Positions 17,233 to 25,456 are shown, counted from the first letter of the stretch. The stretch is DNA of 64,000 bases from Ferrimonas balearica DSM 9799 (GCF_000148645.1 NC_014541.1:1612001-1676000); one strand, 5' to 3'. The notes: generated by a model from the sequence alone, not told the origin. A program made the numbers and translations.

Positions 17233-17568
17233 ATGAGTAATCGTAACTGGGTCTGCTTCACTTGTCGGATAACGAACAGGAAATCTTCGCGATTTGTTGG
17301 CAGAGCGGTATGTCCGCAGTGCAGAGGTTCCCTCAGGTACCTTGGCTACAAGATACCGGTGCCTCCGAAGCATAAGGTTAAAGAATGGAAGAGACTTGAA
17401 TCTGACCTTGCACTCCAATCAAGGCAGTCCGAGTGCAGAAAATTCAGTTCAGGAATTCGAATGCGTCATGATTTAGAGCAAGAGTTGGTTAAGCTAAAGT
17501 GTCGTCCGGACAATCCAGGCATAAGAAAGCTGATTAAGCAGGTAGAAAGAAGACTTAAGTATGCCTGA
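17233..17568 (+). CDS. Small zinc-ribbon hypothetical protein
   Basis: 111 aa with C8-x2-C11 and C27-x2-C30 spaced like a zinc ribbon, followed by a basic, charged C-terminal half (many K/R, a helical E-L-V-K-L-K segment). The fold suggests nucleic-acid or protein binding, but I do not recognise the family. It starts seven bases after a GTTAGGG motif without a normal ribosome-binding site, and is followed at 42 and 38 base intervals by two more small plus-strand genes, so the three form a likely unit. Codon use is AT-richer than in the flanking housekeeping genes. Confidence 0.65.
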   Translation: MSNRNWVCFTCRITNRKSSRFVGRAVCPQCRGSLRYLGYKIPVPPKHKVKEWKRLESDLALQSRQSECRKFSSGIRMRHDLEQELVKLKCRPDNPGIRKLIKQVERRLKYA

Positions 17569-17609
17569 CAACAGCGTTATGGTTGGAAATTTCCTGAGGA
17601 ACGGGGTTT

Positions 17610-17864
17610 ATGTGGGATAAGTCAATTCCGAAGAGAGCACTAAGACTCTCATTCGGAGCGTCATGCATGATAGGTATTGTCATTCTGGTCCAGGCGGTAT
17701 TAGGAGGCGTCCAAGGAAGTGCGTCTGAAGTGGCTGTTCGGGCATTAATAGTATCGGCAGGGATCCCTTTTATTCTTTGGTTGTTCTTCGTTGTTTATCT
17801 TATCTTTAATCCGGATTTTGATGGCCATGAAAAACGTCGAAAGTTGAGTGACGATGGCAACTAG
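17610..17864 (+). CDS. Small two-segment membrane protein
   Basis: 84 aa with two hydrophobic segments (about 13-32 and 43-66), a short periplasmic loop and a charged C-terminal tail (H-E-K-R-R-K). GAGGAACGGGG precedes the ATG. Family unknown. It lies between the zinc-ribbon gene and the helical-repeat-like gene in the AT-rich accessory stretch and is probably cotranscribed with both. Confidence 0.6.
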   Translation: MWDKSIPKRALRLSFGASCMIGIVILVQAVLGGVQGSASEVAVRALIVSAGIPFILWLFFVVYLIFNPDFDGHEKRRKLSDDGN

Positions 17865-17901
17865 TTGTTCAACGGCTTTGGATAGAACAGGGAGGAAGTG
17901 A

Positions 17902-18318
17902 TTGAACATCTTCAGAAGCATTGCCATGTCATATAACTACTCAAAACTTTGGGTTAAGGCAGTCGAGCTTTCAGGTCTTAGAAGATATGATGAAGCCAAA
18001 TCAGTCTTGATTGAGATGGAAACATCAGGAGGTAAGGCAGACCTGGAGTATTGTCTACTAAGGGGTTTTATCGAGTACATGCACTGTAATCGAGATGGCG
18101 CAATAAGCTCGTTGAAAGCTGCTATTGAGAAAGCGAAGAAGTCAAAACGTCTTAATAGTCAAGAAAAGGGTTATTTGATCGCTTACGCAGAAGGTATGCT
18201 GAGAGAGTATGGAGTAATTCATTGTCAAGCAGACTACAGAACCATTAACCTAAAGAAGGTTCCATCTCATTTCAAAAGAAAGTATCCACTGACTGATCAC
18301 CCCGGCTGGAATGATTAG
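17902..18318 (+). CDS. Hypothetical protein with TPR-like helices
   Basis: 138 aa from TTG 17902, chosen because GGAGG lies six bases upstream; ATG 17926 is the alternative. The central part (L-x-x-Y-D-E-A-K then G-A-I-S-S-L-K-A-A-I-E-K-A) has the spacing of two tetratricopeptide-like helical hairpins, a protein-interaction fold. No signal peptide or catalytic motif is seen. Its stop codon lies inside the left arm of a long inverted repeat (18314-18457), the way cassette genes end inside an attC site. Confidence 0.62.
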   Translation: MNIFRSIAMSYNYSKLWVKAVELSGLRRYDEAKSVLIEMETSGGKADLEYCLLRGFIEYMHCNRDGAISSLKAAIEKAKKSKRLNSQEKGYLIAYAEGMLREYGVIHCQADYRTINLKKVPSHFKRKYPLTDHPGWND

Positions 18319-18457
18319 CCTAAACTCAGATCGCCATTAAATCACCAGATATAACGGCAGTTCATCAGGCGCAAGCGAATGACCGGGTTTGTGAGACTGA
18401 AGATATCTAAGCGATGCTCTCTGGTGGATGCAAGGGTGGGTGTCCAGTTAGGCTAAT
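18314..18457. repeat. Long imperfect palindrome resembling an integron attC site
   Basis: Perfect 10-base arms ATTAGCCTAA (18314-18323) and TTAGGCTAAT (18448-18457) flank an inner stem ATCACCAGA (18341-18349) / TCTGGTGGAT (18420-18429) that pairs except for one bulged G. The right arm contains GTTAGGC (18447-18453), the GTTRRRY consensus of integron recombination sites. Total length about 144 bases is at the upper end for attC. The left arm includes the upstream gene's stop codon. Confidence 0.45.
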
Positions 18458-18652
18458 TTATCAGCCAGATATACAGGGGCGCTATCGGTCAACTGCGTTC
18501 AGTCGAGGTAGCCCGCTGCTTGTCTGCTTCCGAGCAGTTAGCGACGATTAACTCTTCACTTGGTGGAGCATGGTGGTCGGCATAAAATATGCGTGGCACA
18601 AGCAATAGTCAGTCGAGCGATTGCTATCCTTCTACGGCGTCTTGTTATGCTT
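18458..18652. other. Gene-free stretch between convergent accessory genes
   Basis: Together with the palindrome to its left this makes about 335 bases without a gene. It ends at TTGTTATGC (18646 region) just beyond the stop of the minus-strand gene. No coding frame of note. Confidence 0.4.
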
Positions 18653-19087
18653 CTAGATATAAAACGACAGGATAAAGACCAACAGCACAGCAAAAAAAAT
18701 AGTATATAGCGGCATTTTCCTCGTTTTGTAACCTCTCAAACCAATAGGGTGGGTTGCCCAATTAGTTAATATCGTAGCCAACTTAAGCCTTTTCCTTACT
18801 ATCTTATTTCCACAAGAACGGTAGTGGAATTTTCTACTTAAAAATATTCCACCATAGTGTCGAAAATCATCCTCCAGTTCATGCTGCTTTTCAGCTATGA
18901 GATGTTCATTTTTTTCGATAGCTACTGTGACATTCAGCACAATTGATCCGTTGTCATTTTCTTTAATTGAACATTCGCTAGGACTCATACTCTGGTAAAC
19001 CTGCATAAACCCACCACGTGCTGAGTAGATGGACTGAAAAAGGAAGGAGTACCGAACCGATACTTTTCTACTTTTGGATTGGTCCAT
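18653..19087 (-). CDS. Hypothetical protein with C-terminal membrane anchor
   Basis: 144 aa in the AT-rich accessory stretch. The N-terminal two thirds are polar, with an E-K-Q-H-E-L-E-D-D-F helix; residues about 125-143 form one hydrophobic segment reaching the C-terminus, so the protein is probably tail-anchored. The ATG follows GTTATTAG directly and has no ribosome-binding site of note. No family recognised. Confidence 0.55.
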   Translation of the reverse strand: MDQSKSRKVSVRYSFLFQSIYSARGGFMQVYQSMSPSECSIKENDNGSIVLNVTVAIEKNEHLIAEKQHELEDDFRHYGGIFLSRKFHYRSCGNKIVRKRLKLATILTNWATHPIGLRGYKTRKMPLYTIFFAVLLVFILSFYI

Positions 19088-19224
19088 CTAATAACATGGC
19101 TCCGTGCTAAGGAAATATAAAGCCGCAATGTGTGGCGCATCAATGTGGGGCGCATCAATGCTTGGCTAAATTAGCGAAAAATGAGGATCGGAAAAGTTTT
19201 AGTCGCTCCATCATAATTGCCTTG

Positions 19225-19572
19225 TTAGGTAACTTTTGCGTGTCCAGTTTGAATTTGTTTTTTGATATAACTGTCGACGGCATCTTTCATGGTTTTATTC
19301 GGGTTCAATTGACAAAAATAGCCGATCGACATAATGAAATTCATGGCCTCTGGCATATGTTCAGGTGATTTGTTTTTTTCGAAAGTAACTCCTAAGCCAG
19401 TTAAATATCCTGCCCACCAGTTCTTGTAACCAAACTGCATATTGGGCAAGTTCTTATTTTTGCTATAGGAAGAACACTCAACACTCCCAAAAACTTGACT
19501 TTTTTCGGTTGCGCCGATTTTCATGGCAATAATGGATAGCATCATTAATATAAAACTTTGCACCAATCGCAT
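19225..19572 (-). CDS. Small exported hypothetical protein
   Basis: 115 aa with an N-terminal signal peptide (cleavage near A-M-K-I-G-A-T, residue about 22). The mature part has two cysteines (in V-E-C-S and Y-F-C-Q) that could form one disulfide and ends in an amphipathic helix (K-D-A-V-D-S-Y-I-K-K). This is the rough pattern of small periplasmic HdeA/Rap1a-like proteins, but the match is weak. It begins shortly after GTTAGGA on its own strand (19585-19579), much like the zinc-ribbon gene on the other strand. Confidence 0.55.
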   Translation of the reverse strand: MRLVQSFILMMLSIIAMKIGATEKSQVFGSVECSSYSKNKNLPNMQFGYKNWWAGYLTGLGVTFEKNKSPEHMPEAMNFIMSIGYFCQLNPNKTMKDAVDSYIKKQIQTGHAKVT

Positions 19573-20006
19573 TAAGTTTCCTAACGTTTATTAGATTGAG
19601 CCTGCAACGTACGAAACCTTGCAAGATGGCCATAAAAATCAGGCATGTGATGGCTTTAACCTAACTAATCCCAAGGACTTTGTGAAGGGCAAGGCTTACT
19701 GTCTCAACGACCGCTCTCCGCCCTTAAAACGACCGTTGGGCCAGTACCCGCCAATGACCCGAATGAGCACTAAAGCAGTCTTTCTCGCCAAGGACGCGGT
19801 GACAGTATTGTGGCGAGACTTGGCATACTGTCCTGATCGTGGGCTAAAACCCCACGCCACGTTGGGTTCGGCAGATCTCAGTCAGTGCCGCTCCGATAAG
19901 GGTGACCCCAATCCAATAAAAAAGCCCGCCAATCGGCGGGCTTTGTTGTGGTCGTTATCCATTCTGATGGATTTGCAGCGGGCACTTCAGTGAGGGCCCA
20001 TCCGCA
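19573..20006. other. Gene-poor right edge of the accessory stretch
   Basis: No convincing gene. An open frame over 19619-19993 has no ribosome-binding site and runs into a terminator, so I do not call it. A CGTGGG/CCCACG hairpin lies near 19850, and the terminator of the CNNM operon is at 19917-19944. GC content rises again towards 20 kb. Confidence 0.5.
19917..19944 (-). terminator. Terminator of the CNNM/CorC operon
   Basis: AAAGCCCGCC-AATC-GGCGGGCTTT with a run of seven A on the left, which reads as a U-tract on the minus strand, 60 bases beyond the last stop. Confidence 0.85.
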
Positions 20007-21023
20007 TCAGCTTTTCACGCTGCCGGGCAGAACCCGTTTCAGAATGTCGGCCAGGGTGACAATGCCAATCATCTGGCCCTCTTTGCGCACCACGGCAAGC
20101 TGAACACTGGCTTCACGCATCCGCGCCATCGCTTCGTACACCGGTGTGGTGGCGTCCAGCACAAAGGCTTTACGGGCAACCTCCTGAGCGGGGCGGTCGG
20201 TCGGCTCCATCAGGGTGTCACGGACGTGCACCACCAGCGGCTTCAGACCTTCGTTACCGAACACCAGAATGCGCAGGTGGCCGGAGGCCATGGCAGCGGC
20301 GCGCACGTCGGCGACGGTGGCGTTCTGATCCACATGGGCCATCACCTGACCTTCGGTCACCAGCGTCTCCACGGTGATGGAGCCGAGGTCGATCAGGCTG
20401 GACAGCTGGCGCTGAGTGTCGGAGTTCAGGGTACCGACTTTACCGGAGTGCTCCACCAGTTGGCGGATGGTGTCGATATCCCGGCCACCAACGGCCGCGC
20501 TGTCCACCGGCTCAACACCGGAGGCGCGCACCAGGCGGTTCGCCACGTGGTTAATGCCATTAAGCAGCGGACGCAGCGGCCAGACAAAGGCGCGGGCGAC
20601 GATGCCGATGGCCAGTGCGGAGCGCTCCGGATGGGCGATGGCCCAGGACTTCGGTGCCATCTCACCCACCACCAGGTGCAGGAAGGTGACGAAGAACAGC
20701 GCGAAGCCAAAGGCCGCGCCATCGGCCAGCCAGTACGGCAGGTCCATGGCGAGAAACACCGGGCCGAGCCATTGGTCGACGGCGGGCTTGGTAACGGCAC
20801 CCAGGGCGAAGGTACAGAAGGTGATGCCCAACTGGGCACCGGCCAGCATCATGGTGAGGTCGTTCATGCCACGCAGGGCGGCACGGGCCGAGGCGCTTTC
20901 AATCGCCATCTCTTCCAGACGGTGGCGGCGCGCCCCCAGCAAGGCAAATTCGATGATCACGAAGAAGCCGCTGAGGACGATAAGGGCCAGGGTCACCAGG
21001 GTGACAATCAATGGATCGTTCAT
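20007..21023 (-). CDS. CNNM-domain membrane protein with CBS pair, lacking the CorC_HlyC domain
   Basis: 338 aa. Residues about 1-190 form the CNNM (DUF21) membrane domain with the G-F-F-V-I-I-E-F-A-L-L start and the G-E-M-A-P-K-S motif; about 200-335 contain two CBS motifs. It ends there, without the CorC_HlyC transporter-associated domain found in its upstream partner. CNNM proteins are linked to magnesium, cobalt or sodium-dependent ion efflux and to membrane repair. The start overlaps the upstream gene by four bases, so the two are coupled and may form a heterodimer. Known families often encode such short and long forms in tandem. Confidence 0.88.
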   Translation of the reverse strand: MNDPLIVTLVTLALIVLSGFFVIIEFALLGARRHRLEEMAIESASARAALRGMNDLTMMLAGAQLGITFCTFALGAVTKPAVDQWLGPVFLAMDLPYWLADGAAFGFALFFVTFLHLVVGEMAPKSWAIAHPERSALAIGIVARAFVWPLRPLLNGINHVANRLVRASGVEPVDSAAVGGRDIDTIRQLVEHSGKVGTLNSDTQRQLSSLIDLGSITVETLVTEGQVMAHVDQNATVADVRAAAMASGHLRILVFGNEGLKPLVVHVRDTLMEPTDRPAQEVARKAFVLDATTPVYEAMARMREASVQLAVVRKEGQMIGIVTLADILKRVLPGSVKS

Positions 21024-22393
21024 TGTTCACCCTCCTCGCTGGGTTTCTCGACCAGTTTGACCCGCACCTCGGTGGGGACGTGTCGTTCAATGCGCAGGAC
21101 ATTGACCTCAAGTTGTCGCAACACAGGTTCTCCGGCCGCAAGCTCCGATGGGTCGATCGGCAAATCAATGGTGACGGTGTCGCCTTCGGCGGGCAGGGCA
21201 CCGCGCTGAGCAATCAACATACCGGCGATGGTTTCGATGTCGCCACGCGGCAGGTCGTAGTCGATGGCACGTTCCACCTCGTCGAGGTGCACGTCGCCCT
21301 CCATCAGCCAAGTGTTGTCGCCTTCAAAGACCACGGCGCTGGTTTCGGTGTCATGTTCGTCGGTGATCTCACCCACGATCTCCATGGCCAGGTCTTCGAT
21401 GGAGAGAATACCGGCGAAACCGCCGTACTCGTCGATGACACAGGCCAGCTGCGCGGTGGAGCTTTCCAGCTGTTTGAGCGCGTCGGGCAGTCGCATCAGG
21501 GTCGGCAGTACGGTGGCCGGGCGCATCACGGCGGCCACGGTGTCGTCCTGGTGGCCCGCTTCCATATGCGCCAGCACGTCAGCCAGGTGAACCACCCCCA
21601 CCGGGGCGTCGTCATCGTTCACCACAGGGTAGCGGGTATGCGCTTGCGCCATCAGCGCCAGCAGCTCGGTCAGGGTGGTTTCGGGTTCCACCCAGTCCAC
21701 TTGCGAACGGGGCACCATGGCGTGTTCCACGTCGCGTTCCGGGAAGTCCAGAATGCGGTCCATGATCAGGGACAGTTCCACCGGCAGGTCACCACTGTCG
21801 CGGGAGTTGGCGATGATGTGGTGCAGGTCCTCTTCCGAGGCGCTGACGTCCAGATCGTGCACAGGTTCGATGCGCACGGCGCGCAGCAGAATGTTGGCCG
21901 ACTTGTCGAAGAAGCTGATAAACCAGCCAAAGACGGACATGTAGATCAATGTAGAGCGCGCCAGCATCCGGGCCATGGGCTCGGGATTGGCGATGGCCAG
22001 GTTCTTGGGATAGAGCTCACCAAACACCATCTGCACCAGCATGGCGACCACAAGCGTGGTGATGGTACCGATGGTGGTGCCCGCTTCCAGAGACAGCCCG
22101 AAGCTTTGCAACAGAACCCCCATCGACTGCCCCACCAGAGGCTCGGCCACGAAACCCAACACCAGACCGGTCACGGTGATGCCCAGCTGGGCACCGGACA
22201 GCATAAAGCTGGTTCGCTTAGTCACGGAGAGGGCGCGTTTGGCCGCTTTGTCGCCGGAGTTGGCCAGGGTGGCCAGTCGTGCACGGTCCACCGCCATGTA
22301 GGCGAATTCCTGGGCAACGAAATAACCGTTGGCGGCGATGATAGCCAGAATAGTCAGAAGACCGAGAAGCAGGGTAAGGATGGGCTCAATCAT
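21020..22393 (-). CDS. CNNM/CorC-family (hemolysin-like) membrane protein
   Basis: 457 aa with the complete layout: CNNM membrane domain (about 1-200, with A-N-G-Y-F-V-A-Q-E-F-A and G-E-L-Y-P-K-N), CBS pair (about 215-340), and C-terminal CorC_HlyC domain (about 360-445, ending in a beta-rich L-E-V-N-V-L-R-I-E segment). Members take part in divalent-cation efflux or homeostasis. GAGAGG stands seven bases before the ATG. It is first of two genes; a terminator follows the second. A perfect CRP-type palindrome lies about 310 bases upstream in an otherwise empty stretch. Confidence 0.9.
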   Translation of the reverse strand: MIEPILTLLLGLLTILAIIAANGYFVAQEFAYMAVDRARLATLANSGDKAAKRALSVTKRTSFMLSGAQLGITVTGLVLGFVAEPLVGQSMGVLLQSFGLSLEAGTTIGTITTLVVAMLVQMVFGELYPKNLAIANPEPMARMLARSTLIYMSVFGWFISFFDKSANILLRAVRIEPVHDLDVSASEEDLHHIIANSRDSGDLPVELSLIMDRILDFPERDVEHAMVPRSQVDWVEPETTLTELLALMAQAHTRYPVVNDDDAPVGVVHLADVLAHMEAGHQDDTVAAVMRPATVLPTLMRLPDALKQLESSTAQLACVIDEYGGFAGILSIEDLAMEIVGEITDEHDTETSAVVFEGDNTWLMEGDVHLDEVERAIDYDLPRGDIETIAGMLIAQRGALPAEGDTVTIDLPIDPSELAAGEPVLRQLEVNVLRIERHVPTEVRVKLVEKPSEEGEQ

Positions 22394-22765
22394 GGTTGCA
22401 GCCTCTCTTGAGGGGATAAGGGCAAGAGGGGGCTACACATTCGATCCGATTGGGGGTCCACAAAGTATTCCTAAGTTACAAACAGGAAAAACAGTATATT
22501 TGAGCTGCGGTGATTTGGTCTACAGATATCATTCGTATGCAATGATGTGTTTTGATTTGGTATATTTTACAGTCACTTGGGTTGGTGCCTTTGTCAGTTT
22601 TGCATCATTGGGAGGCGAGAAAAGGCGAGTGTTAAGAAAATGAGGTCAATCCGTAACCGAACGGGCCCGCTGGGCCCCAGTTTTTTGAGGGGCTGTGTGT
22701 GATGTGACCAACCTCACAGCCCTGGTAACTGGCCCCAGAGCTTAAAGCCTGCCCGAGTGTGTGCG
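22394..22765. other. AT-rich intergenic stretch with an orphan plus-strand terminator-like hairpin
   Basis: About 370 bases without a credible gene (a 104-codon plus-strand frame here lacks initiation signals and begins inside the CNNM gene). It has a GGGCCC-GCT-GGGCCC hairpin followed by CAG and six T (22664-22687) on the plus strand, although no plus-strand gene lies upstream, and a CRP-type palindrome. Confidence 0.5.
22703..22718. promoter_or_regulatory. Candidate CRP-type site (perfect palindrome)
   Basis: TGTGA-CCAACC-TCACA, exact match to the CRP consensus arms. It lies between the stop of the SnoaL-like gene and the start of the CNNM operon on the same strand. Confidence 0.6.
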
Positions 22766-23227
22766 CTACTCGTGATACTTGCGGATAACCGCCACTTTGC
22801 CGTTTTCCATCTCAAGCAGCTCCATCATGGTGCTGGTGTACTCAATGGCTTGCTGGTTCTGGGGGTGAATCCCTTTGGCATGATGCCGGTAGCGAATGGC
22901 AATGGCGGAATCGTTAAAGACAAAGACGTCGAGCAGTTCGGCCTGGTATTCGGTGTGGGCGCCGAGGTAGAACGTCATCCCTTCACGCATGGCGGCTTTG
23001 CCATCCGGCAGGCGAGCGTCGTCGGTTTCCCAGGGCAGGTGAGTGTGGCCCACATCATCCATCAGCAGTGCCAGATAGGCTTCCAGGTCCTGCTTGCTGG
23101 CATCCGGCGCCTGGGTGGCGCTCATCGCCTGAAAGTAGCGCTGGGCGAAGGCGTGGAGGTCCGCAGAGGCCGCCATGGCGGATGGGACAATGAGCAGAAG
23201 CAGCGCCGTTACGAGGGCTTTTGCCAT
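22766..23227 (-). CDS. Exported SnoaL/NTF2-like protein
   Basis: 153 aa from ATG 23227, with AAGGAA six bases upstream; the frame extends to 23347 but that part is not leader-like. A signal peptide (cleavage at A-M-A-A near residue 19) leads into an NTF2-fold domain with Y-F-Q-A-M, Y-L-A-L-L-M-D-D-V, the central F-N-D-S-A-I-A-I-R-Y-R strand and an E-Y-T-S-T-M-M-E-L strand. Members are ligand-binding or isomerase-like; no catalytic assignment can be made. It is the last gene before the empty stretch. Confidence 0.75.
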   Translation of the reverse strand: MAKALVTALLLLIVPSAMAASADLHAFAQRYFQAMSATQAPDASKQDLEAYLALLMDDVGHTHLPWETDDARLPDGKAAMREGMTFYLGAHTEYQAELLDVFVFNDSAIAIRYRHHAKGIHPQNQQAIEYTSTMMELLEMENGKVAVIRKYHE

Positions 23228-23333
23228 GATGCTTTCCTTGTCTTTGGGCTGGGTGTCAGTCTTTGTCAGCGCGCTCTGGACTCCGGCTCCAACCACACCT
23301 TCGACATGACTAAGACCAGGTTGCCCGATGTCG

Positions 23334-24011
23334 TTATGAGCGATCAATAGAGAGCGTGGATGGATCCTCGGTTTTAATAAATACCGCCCGATAGTGGGTT
23401 AATCCACTGTCGTCAGTGATGACGCCGTCAAAGGTATGATTGTCATCAAAACCGGAAATCGACTTTAACCCTTCCGTCTCCCGCGCATCATTCACCGTGA
23501 TCTCTGCAAGGCAGATGAGCCCCCGGCAAAGTGCATTAAAGTCGGCAATGCCAGTCAGCGATAAGATTGCCTCATTGAGTGCTTGCTCTCGTTGATACGA
23601 CGCCAAGCTGCCCTCCATATGATTGAGGCGCTCAAAGGCGTGCTGAAGGGTTTCCGTCCGGAAGATCTGCTTAATGGTGGATTCATAAACCACGCCCTGT
23701 TCAGAGAGGAAGCTCCGGTTTAACGCCATCTCGCTGGCAAATGAGAGGACGGCAGGCGTCGCGCTTCCCAGAGGGGGGCGGTCATCTTTGGCACTGCTGT
23801 CGTTGCCCGGGCGCGGTGGAATGTGGCCTTGAGTTTGGTCGCTCTGGGATGGCAGCTCACGGTGACGGGAAAGGGCCGGTGCCGGGGTGCCAGAGGTTTC
23901 GGATTTTGGACGCGCTGAGGGCTGGCTCGGGTCAGAGATCAACACGGCGTAGGCCAGAACGGACAACAGTGCGAGCAAGGCTGAGGCGTAAACCGTCGGT
24001 TTGTTTATCAT
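23334..24011 (-). CDS. Membrane-anchored hypothetical protein
   Basis: 225 aa. One hydrophobic N-terminal segment (about 8-26) anchors the protein; residues 27-85 are proline- and serine-rich and probably unstructured; the rest is a soluble domain with a C-R-G-L-I-C pair of cysteines near residue 165 that could form a disulfide in the periplasm. I do not recognise the family. The next gene downstream on the same strand begins about 105 bases later. Confidence 0.6.
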   Translation of the reverse strand: MINKPTVYASALLALLSVLAYAVLISDPSQPSARPKSETSGTPAPALSRHRELPSQSDQTQGHIPPRPGNDSSAKDDRPPLGSATPAVLSFASEMALNRSFLSEQGVVYESTIKQIFRTETLQHAFERLNHMEGSLASYQREQALNEAILSLTGIADFNALCRGLICLAEITVNDARETEGLKSISGFDDNHTFDGVITDDSGLTHYRAVFIKTEDPSTLSIDRS

Positions 24012-24235
24012 GCAATCCCCAAAGTGACCATGGGCAACGGCCCCTATTCAAAAACGGATTCGGTGCGAAAGCCGGTTGTTCGACTTAACGCGTCGATGAT
24101 TTTGACTAGCCGGGACAGCGCTGCGCCATCAAGGGGAGTGAAGTGGTGAGAAAATCGGTGTGATTCATCAGCCCACGCCGGCAGAGAGGGCACACGACAG
24201 CAAACGATTGGGGATGGGCCACACCACAAGAACTC

Positions 24236-24268
24236 AAAAAGCCCGCACGGTATTCGTTGCGGGCTTTT
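24236..24268 (-). terminator. Terminator of yqhD
   Basis: AAAAAGCCCGCA / TGCGGGCTTTT hairpin; the left A-run is a U-tract on the minus strand, 28 bases beyond the yqhD stop. Confidence 0.85.
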
Positions 24269-24295
24269 GGTTGGCCGGTGTGCCGGTTCAGGGCA

Positions 24296-25456
24296 TCAGC
24301 TGTGGGCGTGCTCCAGAATGGCGCGGCTGACGTCCAGTGTCAGGTCACCGGTTTCGGAGAGGGCCACCATGCCGTGGGCTTCCAGCGCCTGCACCACGCT
24401 GTCGATCTGGTCGCGGCCAATGCCGTAATCGGCCAGACGGGTTTTCACCCCCAGCGACTCGAAGAAGGCGCGGGTTTTGGCGATGGCCGCGTCGATGCGT
24501 TCATCGTCAGTGCCTTCGGTGATGTCCCACACCCGCTCGGCGTACTGCAGCAGCTTGGCGCGCTTTTTGTCCTTGCGCAGGGCCCACAGGGAGGGCAGCA
24601 CGATGGCCAGGCTCTGGGCGTGATCAACGCCAAACAGGGCGGTGAGCTCGTGGCCAATCATGTGGGTGGCCCAATCGTGCGGTACGCCGGAACCGATAAA
24701 GCCGTTCAGGGCGCAGGTGGCGCTCCACATCAGGTTAGCGCGGGCGTTGTAGTTTTCCGGTTCCGCCAGAGTTACGGGGCCCACTTCGATGAGGGACTTC
24801 AGGATCCCCTCCGCGGTGCGGTCCTGCACCATGGCATCGGCGGGGTAGGTGACGTACTGCTCCACCACGTGAACAAAGGCGTCCACCACACCATTGGCCA
24901 CCTGCACCGGCGGCAGGGAGAAGGTGAGGCTGGGGTCCAGTACCGAGAACTGCGGGAACAGCAGCGGGCTCATCACCGGGAACTTACCGCCCTGGTAGGA
25001 CACCACGGCGCCCATATTCATCTCGGAACCGGTGGCGGGCAGGGTGGCGACGGTGGCCAGCGGCAGGGCGCGGTCGATGGGCAGCGGCGCAAAACCGTGC
25101 TGCAGCAGGGTGGCTTCATCGCCTTCAAACGGCACGGCAGCGGCGATGAACTTGGTGCCATCCATGACTGAGCCACCGCCAACGGCCAACAGAAAATCCA
25201 CCTGCTCGTCGCGGGCAATGTGCACCGCTTTCATCAGGGTGTCGAACTGCGGGTTAGGCTCGATACCGGCAAACTCCACCACGGTGCGGTTACCGAGACC
25301 GGCCAGCACCTTGTCGAGGGTGCCGAAGCGCTTAACGCTGCCGCCACCGTAGAGCACCAGAACCTTGGCATCCTGGGGCACCAGTTGGTCCAGCTCAGCC
25401 AGACGGTCCTGGCCAAAGACGATGTGGGTGGGGTTGCGGTAATCAAAGTTCTGCAT
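24296..25456 (-). CDS. yqhD: NADPH-dependent aldehyde reductase YqhD (iron-type alcohol dehydrogenase)
   Basis: YqhD reduces short-chain and toxic aldehydes to alcohols with NADPH. The 386-aa length matches the 387 aa of E. coli YqhD. The NADP-binding G-G-G-S motifs are at 37-40 and 93-96, and the metal ligands line up as D192, H196, H265 and H279. Phosphate-selective G-G-G-S-V-K at 37-42 fits the preference for NADPH. The AraC-type regulator on the opposite strand is of the YqhC kind, which activates yqhD in E. coli under aldehyde stress, so orthology is supported by context. A paralogue with the same ligands lies at 54305. Confidence 0.93.
   Translation of the reverse strand: MQNFDYRNPTHIVFGQDRLAELDQLVPQDAKVLVLYGGGSVKRFGTLDKVLAGLGNRTVVEFAGIEPNPQFDTLMKAVHIARDEQVDFLLAVGGGSVMDGTKFIAAAVPFEGDEATLLQHGFAPLPIDRALPLATVATLPATGSEMNMGAVVSYQGGKFPVMSPLLFPQFSVLDPSLTFSLPPVQVANGVVDAFVHVVEQYVTYPADAMVQDRTAEGILKSLIEVGPVTLAEPENYNARANLMWSATCALNGFIGSGVPHDWATHMIGHELTALFGVDHAQSLAIVLPSLWALRKDKKRAKLLQYAERVWDITEGTDDERIDAAIAKTRAFFESLGVKTRLADYGIGRDQIDSVVQALEAHGMVALSETGDLTLDVSRAILEHAHS

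Noticed and set aside
16898-19990. Complete integron
   Set aside because: No tyrosine recombinase/IntI gene or attI is in the window and only one palindrome is convincing; I keep only the weaker cassette-cluster idea.
19619-19993. 124-codon plus-strand frame
   Set aside because: No ribosome-binding site, no recognisable domain, and it runs through the CNNM terminator hairpin.
22329-22643. 104-codon plus-strand frame
   Set aside because: It begins antisense inside the CNNM gene and has no initiation signal or family-like sequence.
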